A DNA stretch of 64,000 bases from CAILUG01 sp903844415. GTDB taxonomy: Bacteria; Pseudomonadota; Gammaproteobacteria; Pseudomonadales; Pseudohongiellaceae. This document shows, piece after piece, positions 1-8,858 of this stretch. The position numbers and the translations under genes were made by a program. Each line of letters starts with the position of its first letter. The first letter of the stretch is position 1. The stretch lies in NCBI GenBank assembly GCA_947477655.1, contig CANJTS010000006.1, positions 124,001 to 188,000 of the forward strand, in the 5' to 3' direction. The notes below the pieces were generated by a model. The model worked only from the letters and a program-made list of their open reading frames with translations, did no database searches and was not told where the DNA came from.

Positions 1-631
1 ACAATACGCCAGTGCAATGGAAGAAGGCCGTGCCGATCTGGTCGCGCTGTATTACATGATGGACCCTATGCTGATAGAAATTGGCGTTATGCCCAGCTTG
101 GATGTGGGCATGGCCGAATATGATGGCTATATACGCGGCGGGCTCTTGACGCAGCTCTATCGCATTGAACCCGGCCAACAAATTGAAGAAGCCCACATGC
201 GCAACCGGCAGGAAATTGCGAGCTGGGTCTATGAAAAGGGCCGCGCTGAAAATGTGATCGAGCGCGTACAGCGTGAAGGTAAAACTTATTTCGTCATCAA
301 TAACTATCCTCGTCTGCGCGAATTATTTGGCGAGCTGTTGCGTGAGCATCAGCGTATCAAGAGTGAAGGCGATTTTGCCGCCGCCCAAGCCTTGATAGAA
401 AACTACGGCACAAAAGTGGACCCTGAACTTCATGCTGAGGTGTTACAGCGCTTCGCTACTCTGAATGCGGCAGCCTACTCAGGCTTCATTAATCCAAGAC
501 TAATGCCAGTTGTAGAAAATACTGCCAATGGAGTAGATATCATCGATGTAAAAGTTGAATACCCGAACGATTTTGTGGAACAGATGTTGGAGTACGGCCA
601 GAGTTATTCAACTTTGCCGACCAACAATTAA
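1..631 (+). CDS. Peptidase M49 (dipeptidyl-peptidase III-like), C-terminal part
   Basis: This is the 3' part of a gene that enters from the left edge: the frame is open before the first ATG at 17 and reads QYASA into it, so that ATG is internal. The visible protein is about 209 residues. The motif EEGRADL near its start matches the EExRA(D/E) motif of M49 zinc peptidases, which supplies a zinc-binding Glu; the HExxGH half of the site would lie upstream, outside the window. M49 enzymes remove dipeptides from peptide N-termini. No signal peptide can be judged because the N-terminus is missing. A hairpin follows the stop and the next gene is convergent. The assignment rests mainly on this one motif. 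Confidence 0.72.
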   Translation, partial: QYASAMEEGRADLVALYYMMDPMLIEIGVMPSLDVGMAEYDGYIRGGLLTQLYRIEPGQQIEEAHMRNRQEIASWVYEKGRAENVIERVQREGKTYFVINNYPRLRELFGELLREHQRIKSEGDFAAAQALIENYGTKVDPELHAEVLQRFATLNAAAYSGFINPRLMPVVENTANGVDIIDVKVEYPNDFVEQMLEYGQSYSTLPTNN

Positions 632-654
632 AATCTGCGCTTAGCAAAAATATA

Positions 655-685
655 AAAGCCCTTGGGGTTATCCCTCAAGGGCTTT
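655..685 (-). terminator. Rho-independent terminator between convergent genes
   Basis: An AAGCCCTTG arm and a CAAGGGCTT arm, extended by GGG/CCC with a one-base bulge, form a strong hairpin between the M49 gene and the TonB receptor. Read on the minus strand it is followed by TTTTATATTTTT, so it best terminates the receptor transcript. The plus-strand T-tract is weak, though the hairpin may act in both directions. Confidence 0.75.
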
Positions 686-707
686 CTGGTATCGACTACA
701 ACAACAC

Positions 708-3248
708 TTAGAACGTATAGGTTAATCCCAAACTAGCAGAGCGCCCATCCTTGAAGCTATTCACATCCATGCCGCCCTGAGTGGTAGCTTGCAGCTTGTT
801 CAACAGGTTCTTCGCCTTGAATCCCAGTTCAATATGATCGCCCCAATAATGCGTATAGGTAAAATCTAATTCGCCATACGCTTCATCCATAACATCTGGC
901 GCACCCATGACACCAACTTCACGTATTTTTTCGCCAGTTAAGTGATAAACAAAGCTGCCTTTTTGCGATTGCGCATCGTCGTATCCCAGTTGCAAATTAA
1001 CAATGTAGTTAGCCTGGCCTTGCAGGGGTCGAACAGGGTTAGTCATGATTCCAGCTTGCTCGGGGCGGATTGTAACTTCTGACTCGATTAACGTTAAATT
1101 AGCACCCGTATAAAAGTTAGCCAGATTTTCATTGATAAATCCCAACCAGTGATAGCCATCAAACTCAATGCCTTGAGTAGTGGCGTTCTGTGCATTGATA
1201 AAGGAACGATCATCGCCAGACCCTGAAACCACAACCGCTTCGATAGGAGACTGAAATTCCTTGTAGAAAAGCCCAACAGATAAACTTTCTTTTGCTGAGT
1301 AATACCATTCCCAACGTGCATCGTAGTTACCGATATAAGCTACGGTCAAATTTGGATTACCCACAATAGTGGCGCCTGTGATGGGGTGGGTAAATGGGGA
1401 AGGGGACAACTCCCTAAAGTCAGGACGCGAGATTGTCTCGGAATAACTGGTACGTATCTGCATGTCCCATTGATCTAGTATCCATGTGCCGCTAATAACA
1501 GGAAATAAGTCCTTACTATCAAGGCTACTTACGATTGGATCTGCATCCAACCTGAACAGATCAAAGGTAGTTACATTTTGTCGTGATTCTTCGTTGCGCA
1601 CGCCCGCCATCAAACGGTAATTTGCGCCCAGCTCCATATCGGCCTCTAAATACCAAGCATCCAAAGTTTGGGTTGCAGAGTAGTTGTCGGTAGGACGCGT
1701 AGATTCACGCACCATAAAACCAACCGGGCTTATGGCATTCTTATTAAATATTGTATCTAGGTTACTGCTAAGAGTTGCTCCAGTGCCATTGAAAGACCCG
1801 GTAAAACCAAAGCGCCTAATTTCAGAATCCCTATTTTTGTTGATATTGGTTATGCCAGCACTTACTTTGGTGCTGGTATTAAAGGGCGTTTCCAAAAACA
1901 TGTTTGCGCTTAACCCAATTTCTTCGTTCTCATCTTGCAGGTCTGACCACATGCGCGTATTGCCATCACCGCGTAAAGAGAATTCATAATTGCTGAGATC
2001 TTCATCAGATACATAGCGGTATTCGCGCATATCGGGCGCTTCACGTTTGGCGCGGCTCTGGTTGTAATGCCAGTTAATGGTCAGCTCTTTTAAATCATTG
2101 AAGTAGTGCTCACCTTCGATCTGTTGCGACAACAAATCTTGTTCAATCCATTCTAGGCGTGTTTGATCAATATTCACGCTTTCACCAGACCAATAGCCAC
2201 TTAACTTGCCCGCAAGATCGGTGGTCTTATGTATCTGCAGTAAGGTCGCTTTCAAGGTATGCATGTCTAGATATGACACGCCACTCGTCAGAAACATGGT
2301 GTTATCTATATTTTGTTCTGTGGAATTCCACAGCTGTTTATTTAGTGGAACCACTTCTCTTTTTGCATTGGAAGCATAGGTATTGCGCGTTACCTGCTGT
2401 GTATCCCAGCTGTTGCTGTAGCTTAGTCCGCCTAATACCCCGATTTGAAAATCCCCGGGATGAAACACCGATCCAAAGTTTGCGGATACATCTTGGTTTG
2501 GTCTAATTTTTGCGGTTTGGGTTGTGTAATTGTTGCTAAGACTTTCGCCAATACTTTCTAATTCTGCCGCGCTAAAGCCTTTTTTATATAAAAAATTGTT
2601 GGGTCTAAGCTCTCTATCGCCAGCAATTGCAGACTTCAGCAGATCTGGCATGTCACGAGCGCCATCATCTGTGCCAGTCCAATCTTTATCGCCACCTTTG
2701 TATACCAAGCCATCTTTACCGGTAGTAGCGCCGGTATAACCAACGCCCGAAGAAACGGAAAAAAACGGTTCATCCGGTGCCGCTTTGGTGCGTATCTGGA
2801 TGGTGCCACCGGCAAACTCTGCCGGGAACTGAGCAGAAAATGTTTTTTGCACCAGTACACTGTCGACAATGCTGGCGGGGAAAAGATTGAGAGGCACTAC
2901 TCTGTTGATTGGCTCGGGACTTGGTAAGGTTGCGCCGTTTAAAACGGTGCTGGAATAACGCTCTCCCAATCCTCTTATATATACAAAACGTCCACCTTGC
3001 AGGTTCAAGCCGGATACACGTTTTAGTCCCTCTGCCACACTGGAGTCACCGGCTGCTTCAAAAGCTGCGGCATCCAGCACATTTGAAATTGCTGCAGTGG
3101 CGCGTTTTTCTTGGGGAATAAATTTTCCCATCACCGCTATTTCCTCTATCCCTCCGGGCGCTGGAGTGGCCGACACATCTTGACCGTACAATAATGGATG
3201 TTGGACCATGAGGATGGCGAGTGTCAGGTGCTTTAATTTGATTTGCAT
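708..3248 (-). CDS. TonB-dependent outer-membrane receptor
   Basis: This outer-membrane active transporter of about 846 residues would take up an unknown ligand with TonB/ExbB/ExbD energy. A signal peptide (KLKHLTLAILMVQHPLLYGQ) precedes a plug domain at about residues 45-170, with the plug-type stretches VSGLNLQGGRFVYIRGLGER and LVQKTFSAQFPAEFAGG. A long beta-barrel follows and ends in LGLTYTF, with the C-terminal Phe typical of outer-membrane barrels. The ORF can begin at a TTG at 3263, but the ATG at 3248 gives a cleaner signal peptide and is preferred. It lies downstream of the secreted beta-helix gene on the same strand, with a hairpin in between. Plugs of this kind are common in TonB receptors of unknown substrate, and nothing here identifies the ligand. 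Confidence 0.9.
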   Translation of the reverse strand: MQIKLKHLTLAILMVQHPLLYGQDVSATPAPGGIEEIAVMGKFIPQEKRATAAISNVLDAAAFEAAGDSSVAEGLKRVSGLNLQGGRFVYIRGLGERYSSTVLNGATLPSPEPINRVVPLNLFPASIVDSVLVQKTFSAQFPAEFAGGTIQIRTKAAPDEPFFSVSSGVGYTGATTGKDGLVYKGGDKDWTGTDDGARDMPDLLKSAIAGDRELRPNNFLYKKGFSAAELESIGESLSNNYTTQTAKIRPNQDVSANFGSVFHPGDFQIGVLGGLSYSNSWDTQQVTRNTYASNAKREVVPLNKQLWNSTEQNIDNTMFLTSGVSYLDMHTLKATLLQIHKTTDLAGKLSGYWSGESVNIDQTRLEWIEQDLLSQQIEGEHYFNDLKELTINWHYNQSRAKREAPDMREYRYVSDEDLSNYEFSLRGDGNTRMWSDLQDENEEIGLSANMFLETPFNTSTKVSAGITNINKNRDSEIRRFGFTGSFNGTGATLSSNLDTIFNKNAISPVGFMVRESTRPTDNYSATQTLDAWYLEADMELGANYRLMAGVRNEESRQNVTTFDLFRLDADPIVSSLDSKDLFPVISGTWILDQWDMQIRTSYSETISRPDFRELSPSPFTHPITGATIVGNPNLTVAYIGNYDARWEWYYSAKESLSVGLFYKEFQSPIEAVVVSGSGDDRSFINAQNATTQGIEFDGYHWLGFINENLANFYTGANLTLIESEVTIRPEQAGIMTNPVRPLQGQANYIVNLQLGYDDAQSQKGSFVYHLTGEKIREVGVMGAPDVMDEAYGELDFTYTHYWGDHIELGFKAKNLLNKLQATTQGGMDVNSFKDGRSASLGLTYTF

Positions 3249-3284
3249 TATTTCATTTCTCAATTTTATTTCTTTTTAAACTAG

Positions 3285-3318
3285 AAAAAGTCGACAGGGC
3301 TTTTGCCCTGTCGACTTT
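3285..3318 (-). terminator. Strong hairpin with T-tract between beta-helix gene and receptor
   Basis: A perfect 14-bp inverted repeat (AAAGTCGACAGGGC, four-base loop, GCCCTGTCGACTTT) is followed on the minus strand by TTTTT. It lies in the 143-bp gap between the upstream secreted protein and the receptor start. It looks like an intrinsic terminator or attenuator that would lower receptor expression relative to the first gene. A weaker repeat, ATCACTC...GAGTGAT, lies at about 3331-3354. Confidence 0.75.
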
Positions 3319-3391
3319 GTTTTTTGCTAGATCACTCCACTTAAATAGAGTGATTTAGCCATTTAACTTATAGCTATACGTTAAGATGTTA

Positions 3392-5167
3392 TTAGTTTTT
3401 AAACGTCCAACCTGCTGACCAATCACCAGCAACATCTTTGACTGCGCCAATGTAGCTAGTAACGTCGAAGAAACTGTCTGCAACAGTTGTCGCTGTGCGC
3501 GCATTAACTGCCGCATTATTTATATAGGTAGTCATGCCAACCGCTGCGGTAGAGTTGCCTGTTTGCGCTTCGAACCAGCTCTGGCTGGTCCAAGGGGCAC
3601 CGGCAAATTCTGTGTAGAGCTTGGTGCAATTCATTACTGAAGAGGTCATGGTCAGATTGCCGGTAAGGCTGGCAACTGATGTACCTGCGTTGGTGTAAGT
3701 TGCGAGGTCGTCCATCTTAAGGCAGGCTTTTTCAAACCCTGCAATCACAAAATTACTTAAAACTGCACCAGTACCTCTGCGGATATTCATTGCTCCTCCA
3801 GAGGTTGCACTACCTATCATTGTCACGTTGGATATCGTTGGCTTAGAGCGGGGCAAGTTGTCGAAGCCAAGATCGTTGTTATCAGCTTCCAGTCCTTTAT
3901 CGGCTACATGTGTCCCTGTTCTATCATTATGCATAATAACAACGTGTTGAACTTTACCATTCCAACCATAAGTCCAGTCGAGCGAATCATCTTCATTGCC
4001 GGTAAGGTAAAGATGTTTGGCGTTAACAGTACCGCCAAAAAACTCTATTCCATCGTCAGCATTGTTATGCACTTGTACGTAGTCGATCAGAGTGCCGTTG
4101 CCAACACCTTGTAAGGCTATACCGTTCAATTCATTTACGGGAGTTATCAGGTAACCTGCATATTTAACTTGTAAATAGTTCAAGTTGCCGCTGTTGTCGG
4201 CGGCATTGCTGCCCCCATAAAGGCCAGTAGAGGCTTCACCTTCTGCTGTACAAAATGCTTGAGCTGTGCCGATAACACATGTATTGATTGGGGCGTTGCC
4301 ATTGATGACTATTCCTCCCCACTGGCCAGTCGTATCTCTAGTTGCGGTACTGTCGATAGCGGCGGTCATAATTACGGGTGCTGCTTTGGTGCCGTTAACA
4401 TGGATTTTCGAACCACGACTAATCACTAGAACATCAGCTCCTGATTCACCATAAACTTTGACGCCGGCATCAATGGTAATAGACGCACTATCTTTGTTGT
4501 CGCCACCGATAAACACAGCCCCTGAAAGGAGGTATTCATAATTTGAGGTTAGGCGTACGTTGGTTTTATAGGTTCCTTTTAAAACACAGATAACTTTTCC
4601 GCCAGGCGTAATTGGAAGTAACCCACCTGAGCCTACCGGACAAATGGGGTCTGGTGTGTTGTACATGGTAAATTCCATTGGGCTGGAATAAACCAATGGC
4701 GATGTGCTGGTCATATAACCAATATAAACGGCTACTTTATTGCCATCGAATGATTTGGCAGCCAATGTTTCAAGATCAGTTACACGAACAGCTTCAGAAG
4801 CCGCCAAGGTTTTGGTAGAATATTTTACTAGGCCTGGTATTGTTCCGTTCCAGGCACTGAAACCTGTTGCTGTGCGCATGTACCAAACACCGCCAGCATT
4901 TACGACCATGTACAAATCACCTTCTTTGCCAACATCAGCACTTGCAGGCTTAAACGATGACCAGATTCCAGCAGGCTGACCTGCAGGTACTGCGCTCAAA
5001 AAATTGACACCTTCGTTACTGGTAGCTCCGCCTGTAAAAGTAGCAGCTGGAATTGCGCCACCAACAGCGTTGGTGATCAGTGAGGGCTCAGTAGCCGCCT
5101 GACTAGTTGTTGATAGGGTTGCTACGGTAACCAACATCGTAGCCAAAATAGACGATTTATATTTCAT
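3392..5167 (-). CDS. Secreted beta-helix-like protein, receptor partner
   Basis: The 591-residue protein has a clear Sec signal peptide (about residues 1-24, ending TTSQAA). From about residue 200 it shows repeated short strands rich in Gly, Asn and Asp, such as ITIDAGVKVYGESGADVLVI and the turns NADDGIEFFGGTVN and NEDDSLDWTYGWNG. This pattern fits a right-handed parallel beta-helix. No catalytic motif or lipobox is recognised. A good ribosome site (GGAG, 8-9 bases before ATG) fixes the start. The gene heads a two-gene unit with the downstream TonB receptor, so an extracellular or surface binding role serving that receptor is plausible, but this is inference. The acidic turns might bind metal. 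Such proteins are often left as hypothetical or misnamed. Confidence 0.72.
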   Translation of the reverse strand: MKYKSSILATMLVTVATLSTTSQAATEPSLITNAVGGAIPAATFTGGATSNEGVNFLSAVPAGQPAGIWSSFKPASADVGKEGDLYMVVNAGGVWYMRTATGFSAWNGTIPGLVKYSTKTLAASEAVRVTDLETLAAKSFDGNKVAVYIGYMTSTSPLVYSSPMEFTMYNTPDPICPVGSGGLLPITPGGKVICVLKGTYKTNVRLTSNYEYLLSGAVFIGGDNKDSASITIDAGVKVYGESGADVLVISRGSKIHVNGTKAAPVIMTAAIDSTATRDTTGQWGGIVINGNAPINTCVIGTAQAFCTAEGEASTGLYGGSNAADNSGNLNYLQVKYAGYLITPVNELNGIALQGVGNGTLIDYVQVHNNADDGIEFFGGTVNAKHLYLTGNEDDSLDWTYGWNGKVQHVVIMHNDRTGTHVADKGLEADNNDLGFDNLPRSKPTISNVTMIGSATSGGAMNIRRGTGAVLSNFVIAGFEKACLKMDDLATYTNAGTSVASLTGNLTMTSSVMNCTKLYTEFAGAPWTSQSWFEAQTGNSTAAVGMTTYINNAAVNARTATTVADSFFDVTSYIGAVKDVAGDWSAGWTFKN

Positions 5168-5391
5168 GCAGGTTGCTCCACTGTTAAGTAAATTTACTAT
5201 TACTTCATAATGACGCGAATTCTAGGTAGGCTATGTAAAAGCGCGATTAAGTGTTGCCGAGCATTTGCATTAATTTTTGGCGTGTTACATAAAAATTTGA
5301 TAAAGATAAGATAAAGAAGATTTCTGCGAACGATTTGCTAAACATTTATTACAATGCCCTATCATCTCCATAAATTTAAGGTAAATATTTA

Positions 5392-5799
5392 ATGAGCAAA
5401 GATTTGATGGACGATGCCAACCCATATCCCGATGGCATTCTTGTTTTGCAAGTAGTGGCATTACCCGGCGACACCAATCAGCATGGGCTAATTCATGGCG
5501 GCTGGTTGGCAAGTCAAATGGATATGGCAGGAAATCTTGCATGTACCCGAGTTGCCAAAGGAAAAGTGGCTACAGTTGCTATTGAGTACATTTCTTTTTT
5601 AGCGCCCATTAAAATTGGCGCTGTAGTGGGCTGTTACGCGGCGATTCGTGGTGTGGGCCGCAGCTCAGTGAAAGTAGAAGTGGAAGCGTGGATCAATGCA
5701 GGATCCCAAGAAAATGAATGGATCAAGGTGGCTGAAGGTGGGTTTGTATTTGTTGCTATTGACGACAACGGTCGTACGCGTGCAATTCCAACTGCGTAG
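5392..5799 (+). CDS. YciA-like acyl-CoA thioesterase
   Basis: This 135-residue single hotdog-fold protein should hydrolyse acyl-CoA thioesters in the cytoplasm. The family motif is visible as HGGWLASQMDMAGN at residues 35-48, with the expected catalytic-site Asp (D44), followed by the core helix and the strands VATVAIEYISFLAPI. Length matches the YciA group. AAGG sits about 9 bases before the ATG. It stands alone, convergent with uvrD and divergent from the beta-helix gene. Chain-length preference cannot be read from the sequence. Confidence 0.85.
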   Translation: MSKDLMDDANPYPDGILVLQVVALPGDTNQHGLIHGGWLASQMDMAGNLACTRVAKGKVATVAIEYISFLAPIKIGAVVGCYAAIRGVGRSSVKVEVEAWINAGSQENEWIKVAEGGFVFVAIDDNGRTRAIPTA

Positions 5800-5857
5800 C
5801 ATTGCCTACTTAGTAATGCGGCATACCTACTCATTTTTGGTCTATGTTATGGATCGT

Positions 5858-8056
5858 CTAAATTGCTTCTAGCCTAGCATACGCCAGCACTAACCATTTA
5901 CTACCAGCCTCATCAAAATTAATTTGTACTCTGGCGTTATTGCCGCTGCCTTCGCTACTGAGCACGATACCGTCACCAAACTTGGGATGACGAACGCGTT
6001 GGCCCAGATTTAGGCCAAATCCTGCACCCAGCGATTGACTATCGAGCATTCCGGAATCGCCCCCATCGCCCGTCCGGGAGGCGTTACGGATAATCTGACC
6101 TTTCATTCGAACTTCCTGGCGCAGTGCCGCAGGGATTTCGCGCAGAAAACGCGAAGGGCGAGTAAGGTTTGATTCACCATGCAAACGCCGCGACTCGGCG
6201 TGACTCAGAAACAACTTTTGCTTGGCTCGCGTTATCCCAACGTAACAAAGCCTGCGCTCTTCTTCCAAGCCCTGTATCCCGTCGATTGACATCTTGTGTG
6301 GAAATAAACCTTCTTCCATTCCTGTTATAAAAACCAGCGGATATTCCAGCCCTTTGGCCGAGTGCAAAGTCATTAGCTGCACGGCATCTTCTTCAACTTC
6401 AGCCTGAGTGTCCCCAGCATCCAGTGCAGCTTTATCCAGAAACCCTGCAATAAGCTCCAGCCCTGTAGGGGTTTCTTCAAGGCCGCGGTCTTCTAAGGTG
6501 AAACTTTTTCCAGCGTTGATGAGTTCTTCTAGATTTTCGAGCCGCGAGAGGGCTTTTTCGCCGCCCTCTTTTTCATGATGTGGTATCAACCCGCTCTGTC
6601 GAATCACATAATCTATGGTTTCATGCAATTCGCGCGATACACTGTAATCTTCTAGTCGATTAATCAGTTCCATAAAACTCTGTAAACTGAGCAACGCGCG
6701 GTTACTGAGTAAGGACTGGGTTACTGCCAACACTGCTGCTCGCCATAAAGAAATACCCGCGTCGCGCGCCAAAACCCGCAAACTTTCCAGCGTAGTATTA
6801 CCGATGCCACGCACCGGTGTGTTTATCACCCGCTCGAATGCAGCGTCAGCATCGCGATTGGCAACCAATCGTAAATAAGCCAGGGCATTGCGAATTTCCA
6901 ATCGCTCATAAAAACGAAACCCGCCGTAAATTCGGTAGGGCATGCCAATTCGCAATAAGGCTTCTTCTAGTTCTCGCGACTGAGCATTAGAACGATACAA
7001 CATTACAGCTTCATCTCTACGGTGGCCTTGAAGCACCCATTGTTCGACCTGATCACAGATAAATCGCGCTTCGTCTTGTTCGTTATACGCGGTGTACACA
7101 GAGATCAATTCACCTTCGGCCGCTTGCGTCCAAAGCTCCTTGCCCAATCTACTGTTATTGTTAGCAATTAAATGATTGGCGGCTTTGAGGATGTTGCCGG
7201 TGGAGCGATAGTTTTGTTCAAGCTTAATCATAGCTGCCGGCTGAAAATCGCTGGTAAAGCTTTGAATATTCTCGATCCGCGCGCCACGCCAACCATAAAT
7301 AGACTGGTCATCATCGCCTACAACTGTCAGCACGCCAGTACTACCGGCCAACACCCGCAACCAGGCATATTGGATAGTATTAGTGTCCTGAAACTCATCA
7401 ACAAATATCTGCCGAAAACGCTGTTGGTAATAAGCCAGCAACCCAGGTTGTTTCAACCAGATTTCATGCGCACGTAACAGTAATTCCCCAAAATCTACCA
7501 TGCCCCCTCTTTCACAGGCTTGTTCATAGGCTTGGTATACCTGCATCATGATTTTGCGAAACTCATCGCCATAATGTTCCAAATTGGCGGCACGCAGACC
7601 TTCATCTTTTTGGGAGTTGATAAACCACTGACACTGCCGGGCGGGCCATTTGCTTTCATCCAGGCCCAGGTTTTGATTGATACGCTTGATAAGGCGTAAC
7701 TGATCATCGGAATCCAAAATCTGAAACTTTTCTGGAAGGCCCGCTTCTTGCCAATGGGCCCGTAATAAGCGATGGGCAAGGCCATGAAAGGTACCCACCC
7801 ACATACCCCCAATTGGTCGCTGCAAAAGTTCTTCTATGCGAATCCGCATTTCGTTGGCGGCTTTATTGGTAAAGGTGACGGCCAGAATACCCCCTGGGGA
7901 AACCCCTTCCATTTCTATCAGCCAGGCAATGCGATGCACCAGCACGCGGGTTTTACCGCTACCTGCACCTGCTAAAACCAGCAAATTCCCAGCTTCGGCA
8001 GTAACTGCTTGACGCTGGGCTGAGTTGAGAGAGTTCAATATATGAGAGACATCCAT
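5858..8056 (-). CDS. uvrD: DNA helicase II UvrD
   Basis: This superfamily 1A 3'-5' DNA helicase works in nucleotide excision repair and methyl-directed mismatch repair. The 732 residues match the family length. The Q-motif region LNSAQRQAV is followed by Walker A AGAGSGKT (29-36), motif II DEFQDTN (about 219), motif III GDDDQSIYGWRGA, and motifs V/VI around LMTLHSAKGLEY and YVGITRAKQKL. The C-terminus (GQRVRHPKFGDGIV...) is the Tudor-like domain of UvrD/PcrA. UvrD rather than Rep is favoured by that C-terminal domain. The gene is transcribed alone, away from the cold-shock gene. No convincing LexA box was found upstream. Confidence 0.96.
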   Translation of the reverse strand: MDVSHILNSLNSAQRQAVTAEAGNLLVLAGAGSGKTRVLVHRIAWLIEMEGVSPGGILAVTFTNKAANEMRIRIEELLQRPIGGMWVGTFHGLAHRLLRAHWQEAGLPEKFQILDSDDQLRLIKRINQNLGLDESKWPARQCQWFINSQKDEGLRAANLEHYGDEFRKIMMQVYQAYEQACERGGMVDFGELLLRAHEIWLKQPGLLAYYQQRFRQIFVDEFQDTNTIQYAWLRVLAGSTGVLTVVGDDDQSIYGWRGARIENIQSFTSDFQPAAMIKLEQNYRSTGNILKAANHLIANNNSRLGKELWTQAAEGELISVYTAYNEQDEARFICDQVEQWVLQGHRRDEAVMLYRSNAQSRELEEALLRIGMPYRIYGGFRFYERLEIRNALAYLRLVANRDADAAFERVINTPVRGIGNTTLESLRVLARDAGISLWRAAVLAVTQSLLSNRALLSLQSFMELINRLEDYSVSRELHETIDYVIRQSGLIPHHEKEGGEKALSRLENLEELINAGKSFTLEDRGLEETPTGLELIAGFLDKAALDAGDTQAEVEEDAVQLMTLHSAKGLEYPLVFITGMEEGLFPHKMSIDGIQGLEEERRLCYVGITRAKQKLFLSHAESRRLHGESNLTRPSRFLREIPAALRQEVRMKGQIIRNASRTGDGGDSGMLDSQSLGAGFGLNLGQRVRHPKFGDGIVLSSEGSGNNARVQINFDEAGSKWLVLAYARLEAI

Positions 8057-8366
8057 GGTTTGGCATTTTAGAGCCTAACAAAGACTTTCTCAGTTTTTTT
8101 TCAGTTTAGTTTTTAACCTGTTCTAGTCCATACGACTGTTGTTAACAGGATAATTTTTAGGAGTATTTAATTAATACTCTTCGTTAAATATAAAAACCAA
8201 ATCCCAGAAATACATATGGCTTAAAGTAGGCAAAATTAAGAAACCTTGTTAAGATCGGTCCCAACCATTCATATTTTCAGCGATTCTACTGAGATGTTAA
8301 ATGGTCCAGCACCAATTTAAGATTGGATTTTCGCCACAAAGATGGCTTTTGTAACAAGAGAGAAAT
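8057..8366. promoter_or_regulatory. Divergent uvrD/csp intergenic region with AT-rich palindrome
   Basis: These 310 bases hold no gene. They must carry the uvrD promoter on the minus strand and the cold-shock gene promoter and leader on the plus strand. A 19-base palindrome, GAGTATT-TAATT-AATACTC, lies at 8161-8179 and could be an operator or a leader hairpin. A long leader would suit a cold-regulated mRNA, but no start site can be fixed by eye. Confidence 0.4.
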
Positions 8367-8579
8367 ATGGCAGACCAAGTAGAAGGCACCGTAAAGTGGT
8401 TTAATGACGAAAAAGGATTTGGCTTTATTGAACAAGCTGGCGGCAAGGACGTTTTTGTTCACTATAGTGCGATCGTTGCGGAAGGTCGTCGCACGCTGCG
8501 CGAGGGTCAGAAAGTCAAAATGACTGTAACCCAGAGTGCAAAAGGTCCTCAGGCCGAGAACGTGTCCCCCATCGGCTAA
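8367..8579 (+). CDS. CspA-family cold-shock protein
   Basis: This 70-residue single cold-shock domain protein binds single-stranded RNA and DNA and acts as an RNA chaperone. RNP1 is KGFGFIE (16-22) and RNP2 is VFVHYS (29-34), and the N-terminus GTVKWFNDEKGFG is typical. AGAGAGAAAT precedes the ATG, giving an A-rich ribosome site. It is monocistronic with a hairpin downstream. Several paralogues are usual in such genomes, so the exact csp name is not assigned. It is not proven to be cold-induced. Confidence 0.95.
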   Translation: MADQVEGTVKWFNDEKGFGFIEQAGGKDVFVHYSAIVAEGRRTLREGQKVKMTVTQSAKGPQAENVSPIG

Positions 8580-8610
8580 TTCAAGCGATTACACCGTTCC
8601 AACTTTTTTG

Positions 8611-8650
8611 CCCTGCTGTTTCAACTTGGACACAGCAGGGTGGTTTAATT
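8611..8650 (+). terminator. Hairpin downstream of csp
   Basis: CCCTGCTGT (8611-8619) pairs with ACAGCAGGG (8632-8640) across a 12-base loop, 31 bases after the csp stop. The following stretch, TGGTTTAATTTC, is only moderately T-rich, so it may be a terminator or a 3' stabiliser. Confidence 0.6.
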
Positions 8651-8732
8651 TCTGGTTAGGCACTGAGTGGTGTTACTTGTGCCTGTTTTTGACTGCCCAC
8701 CTGTTAATGTGTGATTTATACCTTCAGTTCAG

Positions 8733-8762
8733 TTGTTGAACTTTCTGTTGTTGAACATTCTG
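8733..8762. repeat. 15-bp tandem repeat upstream of the HexR-like gene
   Basis: Two adjacent 15-base units, TTGTTGAACTTTCTG and TTGTTGAACATTCTG, differ at one position. They sit about 100 bases before the regulator gene. They may be a pair of regulator half-sites or simply a slippage duplication. Confidence 0.6.
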
Positions 8763-8858
8763 CTGCTAAATCCTTCTTTCAGACTTTTTAAGTTTATTGC
8801 CTCAAGCAAATTCCTGTAATACCTTTGTTGGCGCATCTAAATAAGTGGGGGGCTGACC

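Noticed and set aside
5168..5391. Possible Pho box before the secreted beta-helix gene
   Set aside because: No pair of CTGTCAT-like repeats with the right spacing could be found.
8100..8150. Possible LexA box before uvrD (CTGTTGTTAACAG)
   Set aside because: The inverted repeat is 13 bases, not CTGT-N8-ACAG, so it does not fit the LexA consensus.
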